64,000 nt of DNA from Macrotrachela quadricornifera (Eukaryota > Rotifera > Eurotatoria > Philodinida > Philodinidae), in NCBI GenBank assembly GCA_022393335.1, contig JAJEKB010021931.1, forward strand, positions 552,169-616,168. Direction: 5' to 3'. Under the pieces are notes generated by a model, which did not search any database, was not told where the DNA came from, and saw nothing but the letters and a program-made list of their open reading frames with translations. Shown here piece after piece: positions 34,430-46,449 of this stretch (the stretch's first letter is position 1; the number at the start of each line of letters is the position of its first letter). The position numbers and the translations under genes are program-made.

Positions 34430-37400
34430 GAATGCGCTATAAATCGAAAAGATTCTAATAATTTACAGGAAGGAAAATGATTAAATACTAACTGGTTCAA
34501 AAGAAAATTTCAAAAAACCCATTATAGTCCTTTTCAATTTTTGTTTCATAACTTTTTGAAAATACACTAGAAAGGGTTAAAAATTTCAATTTAAAGGTTT
34601 TGAATGATGTTGTTTCATTTTCAATCAAAAGTTAGAGCGGTTAAAATTTTCGATGTTCTTAGAGATCGCCTCTTAAGTACATTCATCTTAAACATCAAGA
34701 ACAATAACAAAAGAATTCTTTCATGTAAACAAAAATTAAATTCAATCTGTTCAATAAATAATACCATGTAGAAACCATATTAAACTATAATACTCTTTTC
34801 CATAATATAGAAATATTAAAATAATATTACAAATCAAACGAATCTTCAAATGAAAATCACAAGTAAAAAAAAATTCTATTTTTGTTCTTTCTTTATTTTT
34901 ACGGTTATTGACGAAGTAAATTGATTAAAGTAAACACATTGTCTATTTGCATTGAAGAAATGTATTTATTTTAGTTTGATAAGGAAAGAAAAACATAAAA
35001 CATGATGAGAAACTTTCGATAGGAACAATTTATAAAGACATGATTTCATAACAAAAATAAACATAGTAAACATTTATATGTATTCTTTTTTCTATATTAT
35101 TAAACAAGGATATAGAAAAAATTCATTGTTATTATTTTAATCTCTAATGCATCATTACAAAATGACCATGAGAAAGTGAATTTTATATTCTTCAAATTAA
35201 ATGACAAACTCGATAAATGTCGTAGGAGACTGAGAACAGACAAAAAATCATTTCATTCATTTACTCACTATATAGAAAGTATGCAACTTCTTATAATCGT
35301 CATATTAAACGCAGTTTTTCTATCTGTAAAAGGTTTGCACATTTATTCGTCTATCATTTCCTATTTTCACAATATGAATAATATCTAGGTCAAACTACCA
35401 AAACACCTAATTATTTTTGTAATCAAAGTAAAAACTACTATTGCATTGACATTAACTCAATATTCACATTCTGCACGGCAACCAATATTGAATTGTTCTC
35501 TACAGAGATGTCATCTTAGTACAAATGATAACAATAGTTGCCTTTCATCATCAACACCTTGCTTTGATTATCGTACAGTGAATAATATTAGATATTGTGC
35601 ACCTGCTATTCAATGTTCAATTTTGGAACCATGTAATAATATTACAAATACTTGTACATCAAATACTTCAGTATGCATTGTTAACTCATGTTGTTCATCA
35701 CAATCAATATGTTTGCCATTATTATTAACAAATATTTGCGTATTAGGTAATAATTTATTCTACTCAAATTTATGAATATTTCGCAATCAAATAAACTAGT
35801 TCATCTGGATTCTAGTTGAGAATTGATTCATTTTTACAAAAGATCATGATCAAATGACTTTTTTTATACAGTCAAAAGAATATTCCATGCTCGAAATAAA
35901 CGAGACATTTTTTCTCCGTACTATAATAGTTTCACCCAACTTTTATATTAAAGATATATATTCGATTATTCAACATATCCTGAAAATGTTAGTTCTATAG
36001 TATGAAAATTTGATGGAGAAACATGCAAATATGTCTTACATATTCATGTAGCAGTGAAATAAAACAACAAATAAGTACTAATAAGATCATTGTTTTGTTC
36101 AGGGTATTTTTCAAAGAGACATAAATATTTGAAATGAGCATCAATTTCTGAACAAAATAAGATACTTTTTTTCTGTTGAAAATCTACTCCTAAATTTTTG
36201 TCTACTTTTTGATATGTGTGAACGTATCTCGAAACTATCCAAAAATTGTTTTTGTTGAATTCAATTAAATGATGCATCAATAGATGCGGATTTTCACGCT
36301 AATTCCATACATCATATGAGATTATATTTTAAAAGTTTTTTCTTTATAATAATTTACAAATATCAGCCAGTATTCTTACTGTTTGGCTTCAATTCCAAAA
36401 TGCGCTATTACTTTTAGATTATATATACAAAAGAGCAGCTGTAAAATGAAAATTCATGTGATATTTGAAAACAGCACGAAAAATCGTATTCAGTGAGAGA
36501 TGAGAGTGACGGTGAATATAAACAAGGCCATTACGTGAATCAACTGCACTCAGGTTTCTGATTTTAAGCGATGTGTTTAGATTTAACATTTATAAACTTG
36601 ATTAAGGGAAACTTGCTGTGATTTAGATAAGTTGGACTAAACATTCACAGTCCACCACATCCCATGCCCTAACTCGAAGTGAAAAAACGATGAGCGTCCA
36701 TGAACTGAGTAACATAGAGAAAATTCTACTTAATTCGTTAGAGAATGAAAATATATGTTTTCTCAAATGCAATTCAATAGTGAAAAATACTACGTTCAAG
36801 TTGCTTTTGTATTTATATTAACATAAAAGTTCTCCATTCTTTTATTGATTACCTTAGATTCTACTAAAGAATAGTGTCCTACATCTCAGATTCAAATTCA
36901 AAAAGAAATAAGTTCAACTCCATTTCTAATAATGAATATATCCATTTCAAAATCATGTATCTTCTATGATTAATTGTCTTGCAATAGTTTTTGATCATTG
37001 ACATTAAATAAAAAGCTTTAAGAAAATCAGTCATAAAACGAATTGTGTAATTTGTATTACTTAGATCTCCTTGATTTATATAGTGAATTAATTCTCACGA
37101 AGAAATCAGCACGAAGGATACATGGTCACTAGTAGAACATAAAAATCAATCGGATTGAATAACGACTATTCCAAATTAATATCAGAGGTAGAATTTAGAG
37201 AAGTAAAAAAAAATGTTTTAGATTGAAATAGCTTTTTATCAGATCATTCCAACTCAAACATGAAAACTTTAATTGTAGGATCATACTGCAAAAGGATTAA
37301 ATAATTTTAATCTCAATACTTGTTGAAACTACATATCATTATTAATTACACTGTGGTATCACTTTAATTTTATATATGCTGTTCAATTGAACCTAATAAA

Positions 37401-39585
37401 TAAAATGAATTTTTTCGATTTAGCAAGATAAATCTTCAATAGAAAAATCAACAGTTCAGAGCGTTCTCGAGATAAATTCTATTCAAGATGAGAAGCTTGA
37501 AAAATATTTAATTACAATGCTTTTTTCAGAAATCTACTTTAGATGAATGTCCAACCTATGGATGACCATTGGAAAAATGTGTCGGCCCAGGCCATCTTAT
37601 CAGGAGTTCTGTGCTCTAGTAATGTGGATATGAAGGTGAAAACTATCATGAATCATATGTGTCATTTTGATTTTAGAAATTAGAAAACTAAAGAAGAGTT
37701 GAAGAGATATTTTCATTTCTTCTTTCATCAAATATCTTCAATTATAGATGATGGAGTTTCCGGATAAGTAAAAAATATACTAAGCCATGAGATTAATTCG
37801 ATGACAAATTCAATGTGGAAATCTTCTTTTACTTTTATTTGTACGATAGATGGAAAAAGAAGAAGTAAAAACCTTTCCCTATCCCTTTCACATCATAAAG
37901 AATTTCGTGCAATAAACTTGACATTTTTCTTAGCTTATGAATTGTTAAATGATTTTATATGAAAATTAAGAATCAGTTTTCGTTCTACAATATATAAAAC
38001 TACTTCATTTATGAAGAAGCTAATTATATCGAAATACTTTTAGGATGGTTTAATACTAGTAGGATGAATGAGGCACGATCCGGACATACAGCATCTTTAT
38101 TGACAAATGAAAAAGTATTAGTTACTGGTGGGAATAACAATGGTGCTCTAAATAGTGCTGAATTATATGATTCATCAACAGGAACTTGGAATGTAACAGG
38201 TAGCATGAATACTGCACGATATGATCATACAGCATCCTTATTGAATGATGGAAAAGTATTAGTTACTGGTGGACATAGCTCTGCTCCTCCTCTTAATAGT
38301 GCTGAGTTATATGATCCATCTACGGAAACTTGGACAAATACTAGTCGCATGAATACAGGACGATATTATCATACAGCGACTGTATTAACCGATGGAAAGG
38401 TATTAATTACTGGTGGATATGACTTTGTTCGGCCTCTTAATCATGTTGAATTATATGATCCATCAACAGGAACTTGGGCAACTATTAGTAATATGAGTAA
38501 TGCTCGATGGTATCACACAGCATCTTTATTAAATGATGGAAAAGTGTTAGTTACTGGTGGATATAACGGTATTGTACTTCGCAGTGCTGAATTATATGAT
38601 CTATCAACAGGAACTTGGACGATAACAGGTAATATGACCACTGCACGTTATGAGCATAGAGCATCTGTATTAACCAACGGAAAAGTATTAGTTACTGGCG
38701 GAACTAGCAATGGCATCAGTCTTAACAGTGCTGAAATATATGATCCATCAACAGGAATTTGGACAACTACTGGTAGTATGACTACTGCACGATATTTTCA
38801 TACAGCATCTGTATTAAATAATGAGAAAGTATTGATTGCTGGTGGATACGATGGTACATCTTTTCTAAATAATGTTGAAATATATGATCCATTAACAGAA
38901 ACTTGGACAACTATTAGCAACATGAACATTGCACGATATTATCATACAGCATCCATATTAACAAATGGATATGTATTAATTACTGGTGGATGGAATAATG
39001 GTGGTCCAATTAATGATGCCGAACTATATTAACTATTGTAAATGGATTTATAATAAACATCGTTTTTGCTTATTGATAAAAATATTTGTAATTTTCAATA
39101 ATGTTGTTTGTTTCTTTCAAGTCTTTACTTAATTATTATGACAAGAAGAAATTCTATTTAAAATAATGAAATATTCTTACCTCTACATATATATGTAAGT
39201 TAAATTATTGTAGCAGATAATTGTCAATTAATAAAATGATTCGAATCTTGTTCATTCTTTTTAGTAAATTTATAATTTTATTTTCTTTAGAGCGTTCCAA
39301 AGGTAGATATTTACTTCAATCATATAATTTTTTGTAGTCTCTCAATTTCATTTAAGGATAAATTACGTATGAGGAAAATAGCTCAAGAGCTGTAATAGTT
39401 AGGAATCTGCATTTTTTGTCAATTGAAAAAGAAGAAACGGAGACAGTTTTTTCTATTATAATGCATAAGATGAAATTCTTTGAGAGCTAATCATCTTCGA
39501 AAAATATACAAGAGAAAATAACCTGATATGTGGACGAAATTTCGATTTTGACCTTTGATTTTGATCAAGGAATTTGAGATCTTCA
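34430..39585. repeat. Segmental duplication, copy A (about 5.2 kb)
   Basis: Copy A aligns collinearly with copy B (40150-46045) through the 5' flank, three exons, both introns and about 500 bp of 3' flank. Both start near AAAAGATTCTAA.AA.TTACA and end near GAATTTGAGA.CTT. Exons are nearly identical, while flanks and the long intron carry substitutions, indels and insertions. Edges were judged by eye. Confidence 0.8.
35281..39032 (+). pseudogene. Secreted Cys-rich/kelch-repeat protein, copy A (frameshifted)
   Basis: Exons by comparison with copy B: 35281-35332 (signal peptide MQLLIIVILNAVFLSVKG), 35389-35746 (Cys-rich) and 38044-39032 (kelch). Exon 2 is 358 nt against 357 nt in copy B; the extra base lies in an A-run at about 35429-35434 (GTAAAAACTAC against GTAATACTGC). 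It shifts the frame so that translation from the signal peptide stops after about 36 codons, although the Cys-rich stretch (YCAPAIQCSILEPC...CIVNSCCSS) remains open in the shifted frame. The kelch exon is intact: seven repeats of about 47 residues of the type HTASLLTNEKVLVTGG...SAELYDSSTGTW. So the gene is either dead, expressed from the kelch exon alone, or carries a 1-base assembly error in a homopolymer. Confidence 0.7.
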
Positions 39586-40149
39586 CTTCTGGATACAATG
39601 TGCTTTTTTATTTTTTTTATGTTTTCTTGAAATCTCAAGCTACTCTGATAAAAAGTGCGAAAACTCAGTAAATAATCAGCAAAACTCCGTATTATTTGAG
39701 CATGTAAATGCATGATTCCATTTGCTCAGCATTAGAATGGAATAAGATAATCATTTTCATTGGATATTGAGCTATAGATCTCAAGATCCTCTACCTAAAT
39801 CAAAGGTTAAAATCAAAATTTTATCTAGCTAGCAGGTGATTTTCATGGATTTTGTTATATGTTTTTCGAGTATCGTTAGTTTTAAAAGGATCTGCTCTTA
39901 TATATTATTGGAGAAAAAGACATTCGGACTCTTCCTCTTTCGATTGGTGAAAACTGCAGCTCTCTAGCTTGTTTCTATCGAAAGTTATTCAAAAAACATC
40001 CTCCTGCCTGGATTTCTGGCGCTGATATTAGTTAAGTTCACAATGTTTTAATCTGAACTACGACAACTTTAAGCTGAATTGTATTCTATTTTGTCGTGCG
40101 ACATATATACCAAAAATTAAAAAGAAGTTCATATACAGGAATTTGTAAA
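39586..40149. other. Spacer between the duplicated units
   Basis: About 560 bp without a counterpart elsewhere in the window. No gene or repeat was recognised. Confidence 0.4.
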
Positions 40150-40911
40150 GTAAAGTTCGCTCTATCAAAAAGATTCTAAAAAATTACACAAAAGAAAATG
40201 ATCAAATACTGACTTATTAGAAAAAAATTTTCAAAAAGTCTATAATAGCTCTTTCCTATTGTTGCTTCATAACTTTTCGAAAGTATGCTAAAAAAGGTTG
40301 AAAATTTCAATTTAGAAGTTTTGAATGATATTCTTTAATTTACAATCAAAATTCTCGATATTCTCAAGGACCACCTGTTAAGTATATTTATCTTAAACAT
40401 AAAGAACAATAACAAAAAAAAGAAGAAATTCTTTTGTGTAACTATTATAAAAAAACCAAAAATTAAATTTAATCTCTTCAAATTATTCAAAAATGATCGC
40501 AGTAAAAGAAAGAAATAAGAACAGTTTCATTAGGTTACTCTTTCATGTCGAAGGAAATAAATAATACACATAATAATACAATTATCAAATAATGTCAAAT
40601 ATTAATTTTATTTAAAACAAAACTTTCATTTATACAATACCATTGAATAAATTATACTGTAAATCAATAATTTAAAAAAAAACATAAATAAAATGATGTC
40701 ATTTACATTAAAACTAAAATGTAATTTAACTAAATAAAAAAACGAATGATTTAAATTAAATTTTATACAAAACTATAATATTCTTTTCTATTATATAAAA
40801 ATATTAAAGTAATATTACAAATTAAATGAATCATGAAATGAAAACCACAATAGAAAAAAATTCTAATTTTATTCTTCCTTTATTCTACCGTTATTGACAC
40901 AGAAAAATTCA

Positions 40912-41490
40912 TTAACCCATTCAACTCGAATCGATTTTCTTAAAATCTTATGCATTCATACTCATATAAATGTACTTGTCTGCCTTTTCATTATATGTTG
41001 ACAGTTGTTTTTCTTTTCCTTGTTTGTATTATTATATAATCGGTTCTTTTTTTATCTCGAACTGAATAATTATTCAAGTTTGTTTCTTTCTGTCTTAGGT
41101 ATCTTGCGCAGTGTGATGAGATAACGAAATAAAATTTCAGTTAGCCGTTGATCACACGCTCGAAGAAAAGGAAGCATCTGTATACACTTGCTGTAGGTAG
41201 TGTGCCAGCTGCTAAGAGAAGATCAGGCAGGAACAATTAAGACAAGCAAGCATGGCGATAGCATAGAAAATAAAAACCTTCTATTCTGATTATGACTAAT
41301 TTTTTTACTTAATGGTTATAAGGGGAAAGATTACACTATGTAATAAACAATTCAAAAAATAGTAAAGACAAAGTAGATGATACATAATGTGTAACGTACC
41401 ACCTAAGAAAAAAAGAAAAGAAAGTGTTTTTTTATTAAGCTACTTGATCAAAAAAATTGTGAGATCCACCGGTGGATCTCATTGGGTTGA
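40912..41490. mobile_element. Insertion in copy B, probable TTAA-target element
   Basis: Copy A runs straight from the GTTATTGACGAAG region to ATGTATTTATTTTAG, while copy B has about 570 extra bases. The insert starts TTAACCCATTCAACTCG and ends ATTGGGTTGAATATG, so short inverted ends (CCCATT and AATGGG/ATTGGG) sit at TTAA and TTGA. This fits a worn TTAA-target insertion. It contains a perfect 20-bp palindrome, GAGATCCACCGGTGGATCTC, at 41461-41480. No transposase seen. Confidence 0.5.
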
Positions 41491-41889
41491 ATATGTTGAA
41501 ACAAACACTTTGTGTATTTTTATTAAAAAAGATGTATTTATTTTAGTTTAATAAAGAAAGAAAAGAAATACAATTTATTCAAGAAAAATATCAAAAACGA
41601 TGAGAAACATTCGATAGTCACAAAATTTATAGACACATGATCATTATTTTACAAGAAAAGTAAATATTTAACTGTACTCTTTTTTATATTATTAATAAAC
41701 GACATAGAAAAAAGTGATTGTTATTATTTCTATTTCTATTTCTATTGTATTGTTACAAAATGACCATGAAAAAGTATTGAGAAAGTGAATTTTATACTCT
41801 TCAAATTAAATGACAGACTCGATAAATGCCGTAGGAGACTGAGAACAGACAAAAAATCATTTCATTCATTCACTCACTACAAAGAAAGT

Positions 41890-44800
41890 ATGCAACTTGT
41901 TACAATCGTCATATTAAATGTAGTTTTTTTATGCGTAAAAGGTTTACTTATTTGTTCATTTATTATTTCATTTTTTCACAATATGAATAATATCTAGGTC
42001 AAACAACCGAAACACCTAATTACTTTTGTAATCAAAGTAATACTGCTATTACATTGACATTAACTCAATATTCACATTCTGCATGGGAACCAACATTGAA
42101 TTGTTCTCTACAAAGATGTCACCTTAGTACAAGTGATAACAATAGTTGTCTTTCATCATCAACACCTTGTTTTGATTATCGTACAGTGAATAATATTAGA
42201 TATTGTGCACCTGCTATTCAATGTTCAATTTTGGAACCATGTAATAATATTACAAATACTTGTACATCAAATACTTCAGTATGCATTGTTAACTCATGTT
42301 GTTCATCACGAGCAATATGTTTGCCATTATTATTAACAAATATTTGCGTATTAGGTAATAATTTATTCTACTCAAATTTATGAGTATTTAGAAATCAAAT
42401 AAAGTAATTCATCTGGATTCTAGTTGAGAATTGATTCATTTTTATAGAAGCTCATCATCAAATGACATTCTTTATACAGTGAAAAGAATATTCCATGCTC
42501 AATATAAACGAAAGATATTTTCTCGATTTTTTCTCCATTCTAAAGCAGTTTCGCCCAACTTTTATATTAAAGATATGTATTCGATTATTCAACATATCCT
42601 GAAAGTATTAACTGTATAGTATGAAAATTGACGGAGAAACATGCAAATATGTCTTACATATTCATGTAGCAATGAAATAAAACAACAAATAAGTATTAAT
42701 AAGATCATTGTTTTGTTCAGGATATTTTTCAGAAAAACACAATATATACTTGAAATCAACATCAATTTCTGAACAAAATAAGATACTTTTTTCTATTGAA
42801 AATCTACTTCTAAATTTGTGCCTACTTTTTGATATGTGTGAACATATCTCGACACTATTCAAAAATGGTTTTTGTTGAGTTTATTTAAATGATGCATTAT
42901 TAGATGCGAATTTTCATGCTAATTCCATATATCATATAGGGTTATATTTTAAAAGTTTTTTTTTATAATAATTTGCAAATATCAGCTAGTATTTTTACTG
43001 TTTGACTTCAATTTCAAAATGAGCTATTGCTTCTAGATTATACATACAAAAAAAACAGCTGTAAAATGAAAATTCATGTGATATTTGGAATCAGCACAAA
43101 AAATCGTATTTAATGAGAGATAAGAATGACGATGAATATAAACAAAGGCATTACTTAAATCAGCTGCACTCATGTTTCTGATTTTAGGTGATGTATTTAG
43201 ATTCAACATCTATAAACTTGAATAAGGGTAAATTGCAGTGCTCTGGATAAGATGGACTAAACCTACACATTCCATCCGATCGCATATCCTAGCTCGAAGC
43301 GAAATAATTATGAGCGTCCATGAACTGAGTAGCATAGAGAAAATTCTACTTAATTCTTGAGAAAATGAAAATGTATGCTTTATGAAATGCAATTCAATAG
43401 TGGAAAAATACTACGTTCAAGTTGCTTTTGTATTTATATTAACATAAAAGTTCTCCATTCTTCTATTGATTACCTTAGATTTTAGTAAAGAATAGTGTCC
43501 TACATGTCAGATTGAAATTCAAAAAGAAATAGATTCAGTTGTTTTTTAGTAATGAATATATCCATTTCAAAATCATGTGTCTTTTATGATTACTTGTCTA
43601 AAATAGTTTTAGATCGACGAAAATCATTCAAGACAATACACTACATTGGCATTGAATAAAAAGCTTTAAGAAAGTCAGTCATAACACAAATTCTGTAATT
43701 TGCGTTACTTGCATCTTCTCGATTTATTGTAACACGACATTTCCACGTGAGGGTGAGGGCGCGCCGAAGTGTCACTTTTAATTGTTGCACGGAAATGTCG
43801 TGTAACCCATTACCATTTATATTGTGATATTACTTGAATTTTATGTATGCTGTTCAACCTAACCTAATAATTAAAACGAAGTTTTTTCGATTTAGCAAGA
43901 TAAATGTTCAATAGAAAAATCAACAGTTCAGAGCGTTCTCGAGATAAATTCTATTCAAGATGAGAAGCTTTGGAAAATATTTAATTACAATGCTTCTTTC
44001 AAAAATCTACTTTAGATAAATGTCCAACTTATGGATGACCATTGGAAAAATGTGTCGGCTCAGTCCATCTTATTCGGAGTTCTGTGCTCTAGTGATATGG
44101 ATAGCAGTATGAAAACCATCGTGAATCATGTGTCATTTTGATTTTAGAAATTAGAAAACTAAAGAAGATTTGAAGAGATATTTTCATTTCTTCATTCATC
44201 AAATATCTTCAATTACAGATGATGGAGTTTCCGAATAAGTGAAAAATATGCTAAGTGATTCGATTAATCCGATGGCAAATTCAAAGCACAAATCTTCTTT
44301 TTCTCCCATTTCTACGATAGGCACAGCAGGAAAAAGCAAAAAAACTTTTCTATTCCTTTCACATTATAAAGAATTTCGGACAGTAAATTTGAAACTTTTT
44401 TTTGCCGATGAATCTGATTTTATATGAAAATTACGAAAGAGTTTTTATCCTACAATATATAAAACTACTTCATTTATGAAGAAGCTAATTATATTGAAAT
44501 ACTTCTAGGATGGTTTAATGCTAGTAGGATGAATGAGGCACGATCTGGACATACAGCATCTTTATTGACAAATGGAAAAGTATTAGTTACTGGTGGAAAT
44601 AACAATGGTTCTGTAAATAGTGCTGAATTATATGATTCATCAACAGGAAGTTGGAATGTAACAGGTAGCATGATTACTGCACGGTTTGACCATACAGCAT
44701 CCATATTAAATGATGGAAAAGTATTAGTTACCGGTGGAAATAACAATGGTTCTCTAAATAGTGCTGAATTATACGATCCATCTACGGAAACTTGGACAAA

Positions 44801-45494
44801 TACTAGTCGCATGAATACAGGACGATATTATCATACAGCGACTGTATTAACCGACGGAAAGGTATTAGTTACTGGTGGATATAACCTTGTTCGTCCTCTT
44901 AATCATGTTGAATTATATGATCCATCAACAGGGACTTGGGCAACTATTAGTAATATGAGTAATGCTCGATGGTATCATACAGCATCCTTATTAAATGATG
45001 GAAAAGTGTTAGTTACTGGTGGATATAACGGCATTCTTCTTCGCAATGCTGAATTATATGATCCATCAACAGGAACTTGGATAACTACGGGTAATATGAC
45101 GACTGCACGATATCAGCATAGAGCATCTGTGTTGACAAATGGAAAAATATTAGTTACTGGTGGATCTGACTTTGCTGGCAATCTTAATAGTGTTGAATTA
45201 TACGATCCATCAACAGGAATTTGGACAACTACTGGTAATATGACTACTGCACGATATTATCACACAGCATCTGTGTTAAATAATGAGAAAATATTAGTTG
45301 CTGGTGGATTCGGCAGTACATCTTTTCTAAATAATGTAGAAATGTATGATCCATTAACAGAAACTTGGACAACTATTAGCAACATGAACATTGCACGATA
45401 TTATCATACAGCATCCATATTAACAAATGGATATGTATTAATTACTGGTGGATGGAATAATGGTGGTCCAATTAATGATGCCGAACTATATTAA
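41890..45494 (+). CDS. Secreted Cys-rich/kelch-repeat protein, copy B (intact)
   Basis: Exons 41890-41941, 41998-42354 and 44509-45494 join in frame to 464 residues. Residues 1-18 are a signal peptide (MQLVTIVILNVVFLCVKG). Exon 2 is a Cys-rich module (CFDYRTVNNIRYCAPAIQC, CNNITNTCTSNTSVCIVNSCC). Exon 3 encodes seven kelch repeats of 47-48 residues, each with an [RH]-x-H-x-AS-[VIL]-L start, VTGG, a Glu-Leu-Tyr and a Trp. The last repeat lacks its final strand, which GWFNASR at the start of the exon can supply, closing a seven-blade propeller. Such propellers bind proteins or glycans; no catalytic residues are visible. The first intron is 56 nt, but the second is 2.15 kb, odd here. The alternative is two genes, with the kelch part starting at ATG 44529 behind a TATA-like TATATAAAAC. 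Confidence 0.75.
43739..43806. mobile_element. 68-bp inverted-repeat insert in the long intron of copy B
   Basis: GTAACACGACATTTCCACGTG and its inverse CACGGAAATGTCGTGTAAC flank a 27-bp GC-rich centre (GAGGGTGAGGGCGCGCCG...). It is absent from copy A, where about 250 bp of other sequence lies at this place. GTAACACGACATTTCC-type ends suggest a miniature DNA transposon. Confidence 0.65.
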
Positions 45495-46045
45495 CTATTG
45501 TAAATGGATTTATAATAAACATCGTTTTTGCTTATTGATAAAAATATTTGTAATTTTCAATACTGTCCTAAGTAGAAAACCGTTTTAGTTTTCAATAATG
45601 TTGTTTGTTTCTTTCAAATCGTTGCTTAATTATTATGACGAGAAGAAATTTTATTTAAAATAATGAAACATTTTTATCTATATATATATATATCTGAGCT
45701 AAGTTATTGTAGCAGAAACTTATCAGTCATTTTCTTCAGAACACTTAACAGGTAGAAATTAACTTGAATCATATAATTTTTTTGTAATCTCTCAATTTGT
45801 TTCAAAGATAGACTAAGTGTAAGAAGAATAATTAAAAAGCTGTAATAGCTAAGGGTCTACGTTTTTTTGTCAATTGAAAACGAAGAAGCCGAGACGGCTC
45901 TCTCTATTATAATGTATAAGATGAAATTCTTTAAGAACTAATCATCTTCGGAAAATATACAAAAGAATACATGAAAATGACCTGATATCAAGATGAAATA
46001 TCGATTTTAGCCTTTGATTTAGATAGAGGAATTTGAGAACTTTAG

Positions 46046-46449
46046 TTGAATATATATTTCAAAAGGTTTTCTCATTAACATATCAAATTCACACTAGAAC
46101 CGATGGAAAAAATATTACCAGTTCGAGTTTTAATCATCGGAAATAAGTAACATCAGCTATTTTGTGTTGATCGAGATATATTAGAGTTTTTTGTGAGCTA
46201 TTATGGAATTAAGAAAAATGAAAACAAAAAAGAGAATAAATGCTATGGAAATAAGAACAAGGTAATTGAGAAATAGAGTGTCAACCAAAAATTTAAGCAA
46301 AAGAAATAGATATTCGAAATATAGGAATAAATAAGATCGACACAGCAAAATAACTATTAGTTATTATAGCTTCGTCATTTTAGGTGTTTTGCATTAATAT
46401 CCATGACGCTACAAAAGCCGCGAATTTCACAATTTAGTCTCCAAACAAT
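46046..46449. other. Spacer, no gene seen
   Basis: AT-rich DNA between copy B and the next element. Confidence 0.35.

Larger units (their letters stand above)
40150..46045. repeat. Segmental duplication, copy B (about 5.9 kb)
   Basis: Tandem partner of copy A, in the same orientation. It is longer mainly because of an insertion of about 570 bp in the 5' flank (40912-41490). It also carries a 68-bp inverted-repeat insert with a nearby deletion of about 250 bp in the long intron, and a short extra piece after the gene (about 45560-45595). Confidence 0.8.

Noticed and set aside
36044..36280. Antisense frame in the kelch intron with a counterpart at 42662-42862
   Set aside because: The similarity is just the duplicated intron DNA; length-changing indels break the frame differently in the two copies, so no coding constraint is evident.
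38024..38206. Minus-strand frames opposite the kelch exons (also 44489-44812)
   Set aside because: Shadows of the kelch repeats read on the other strand.
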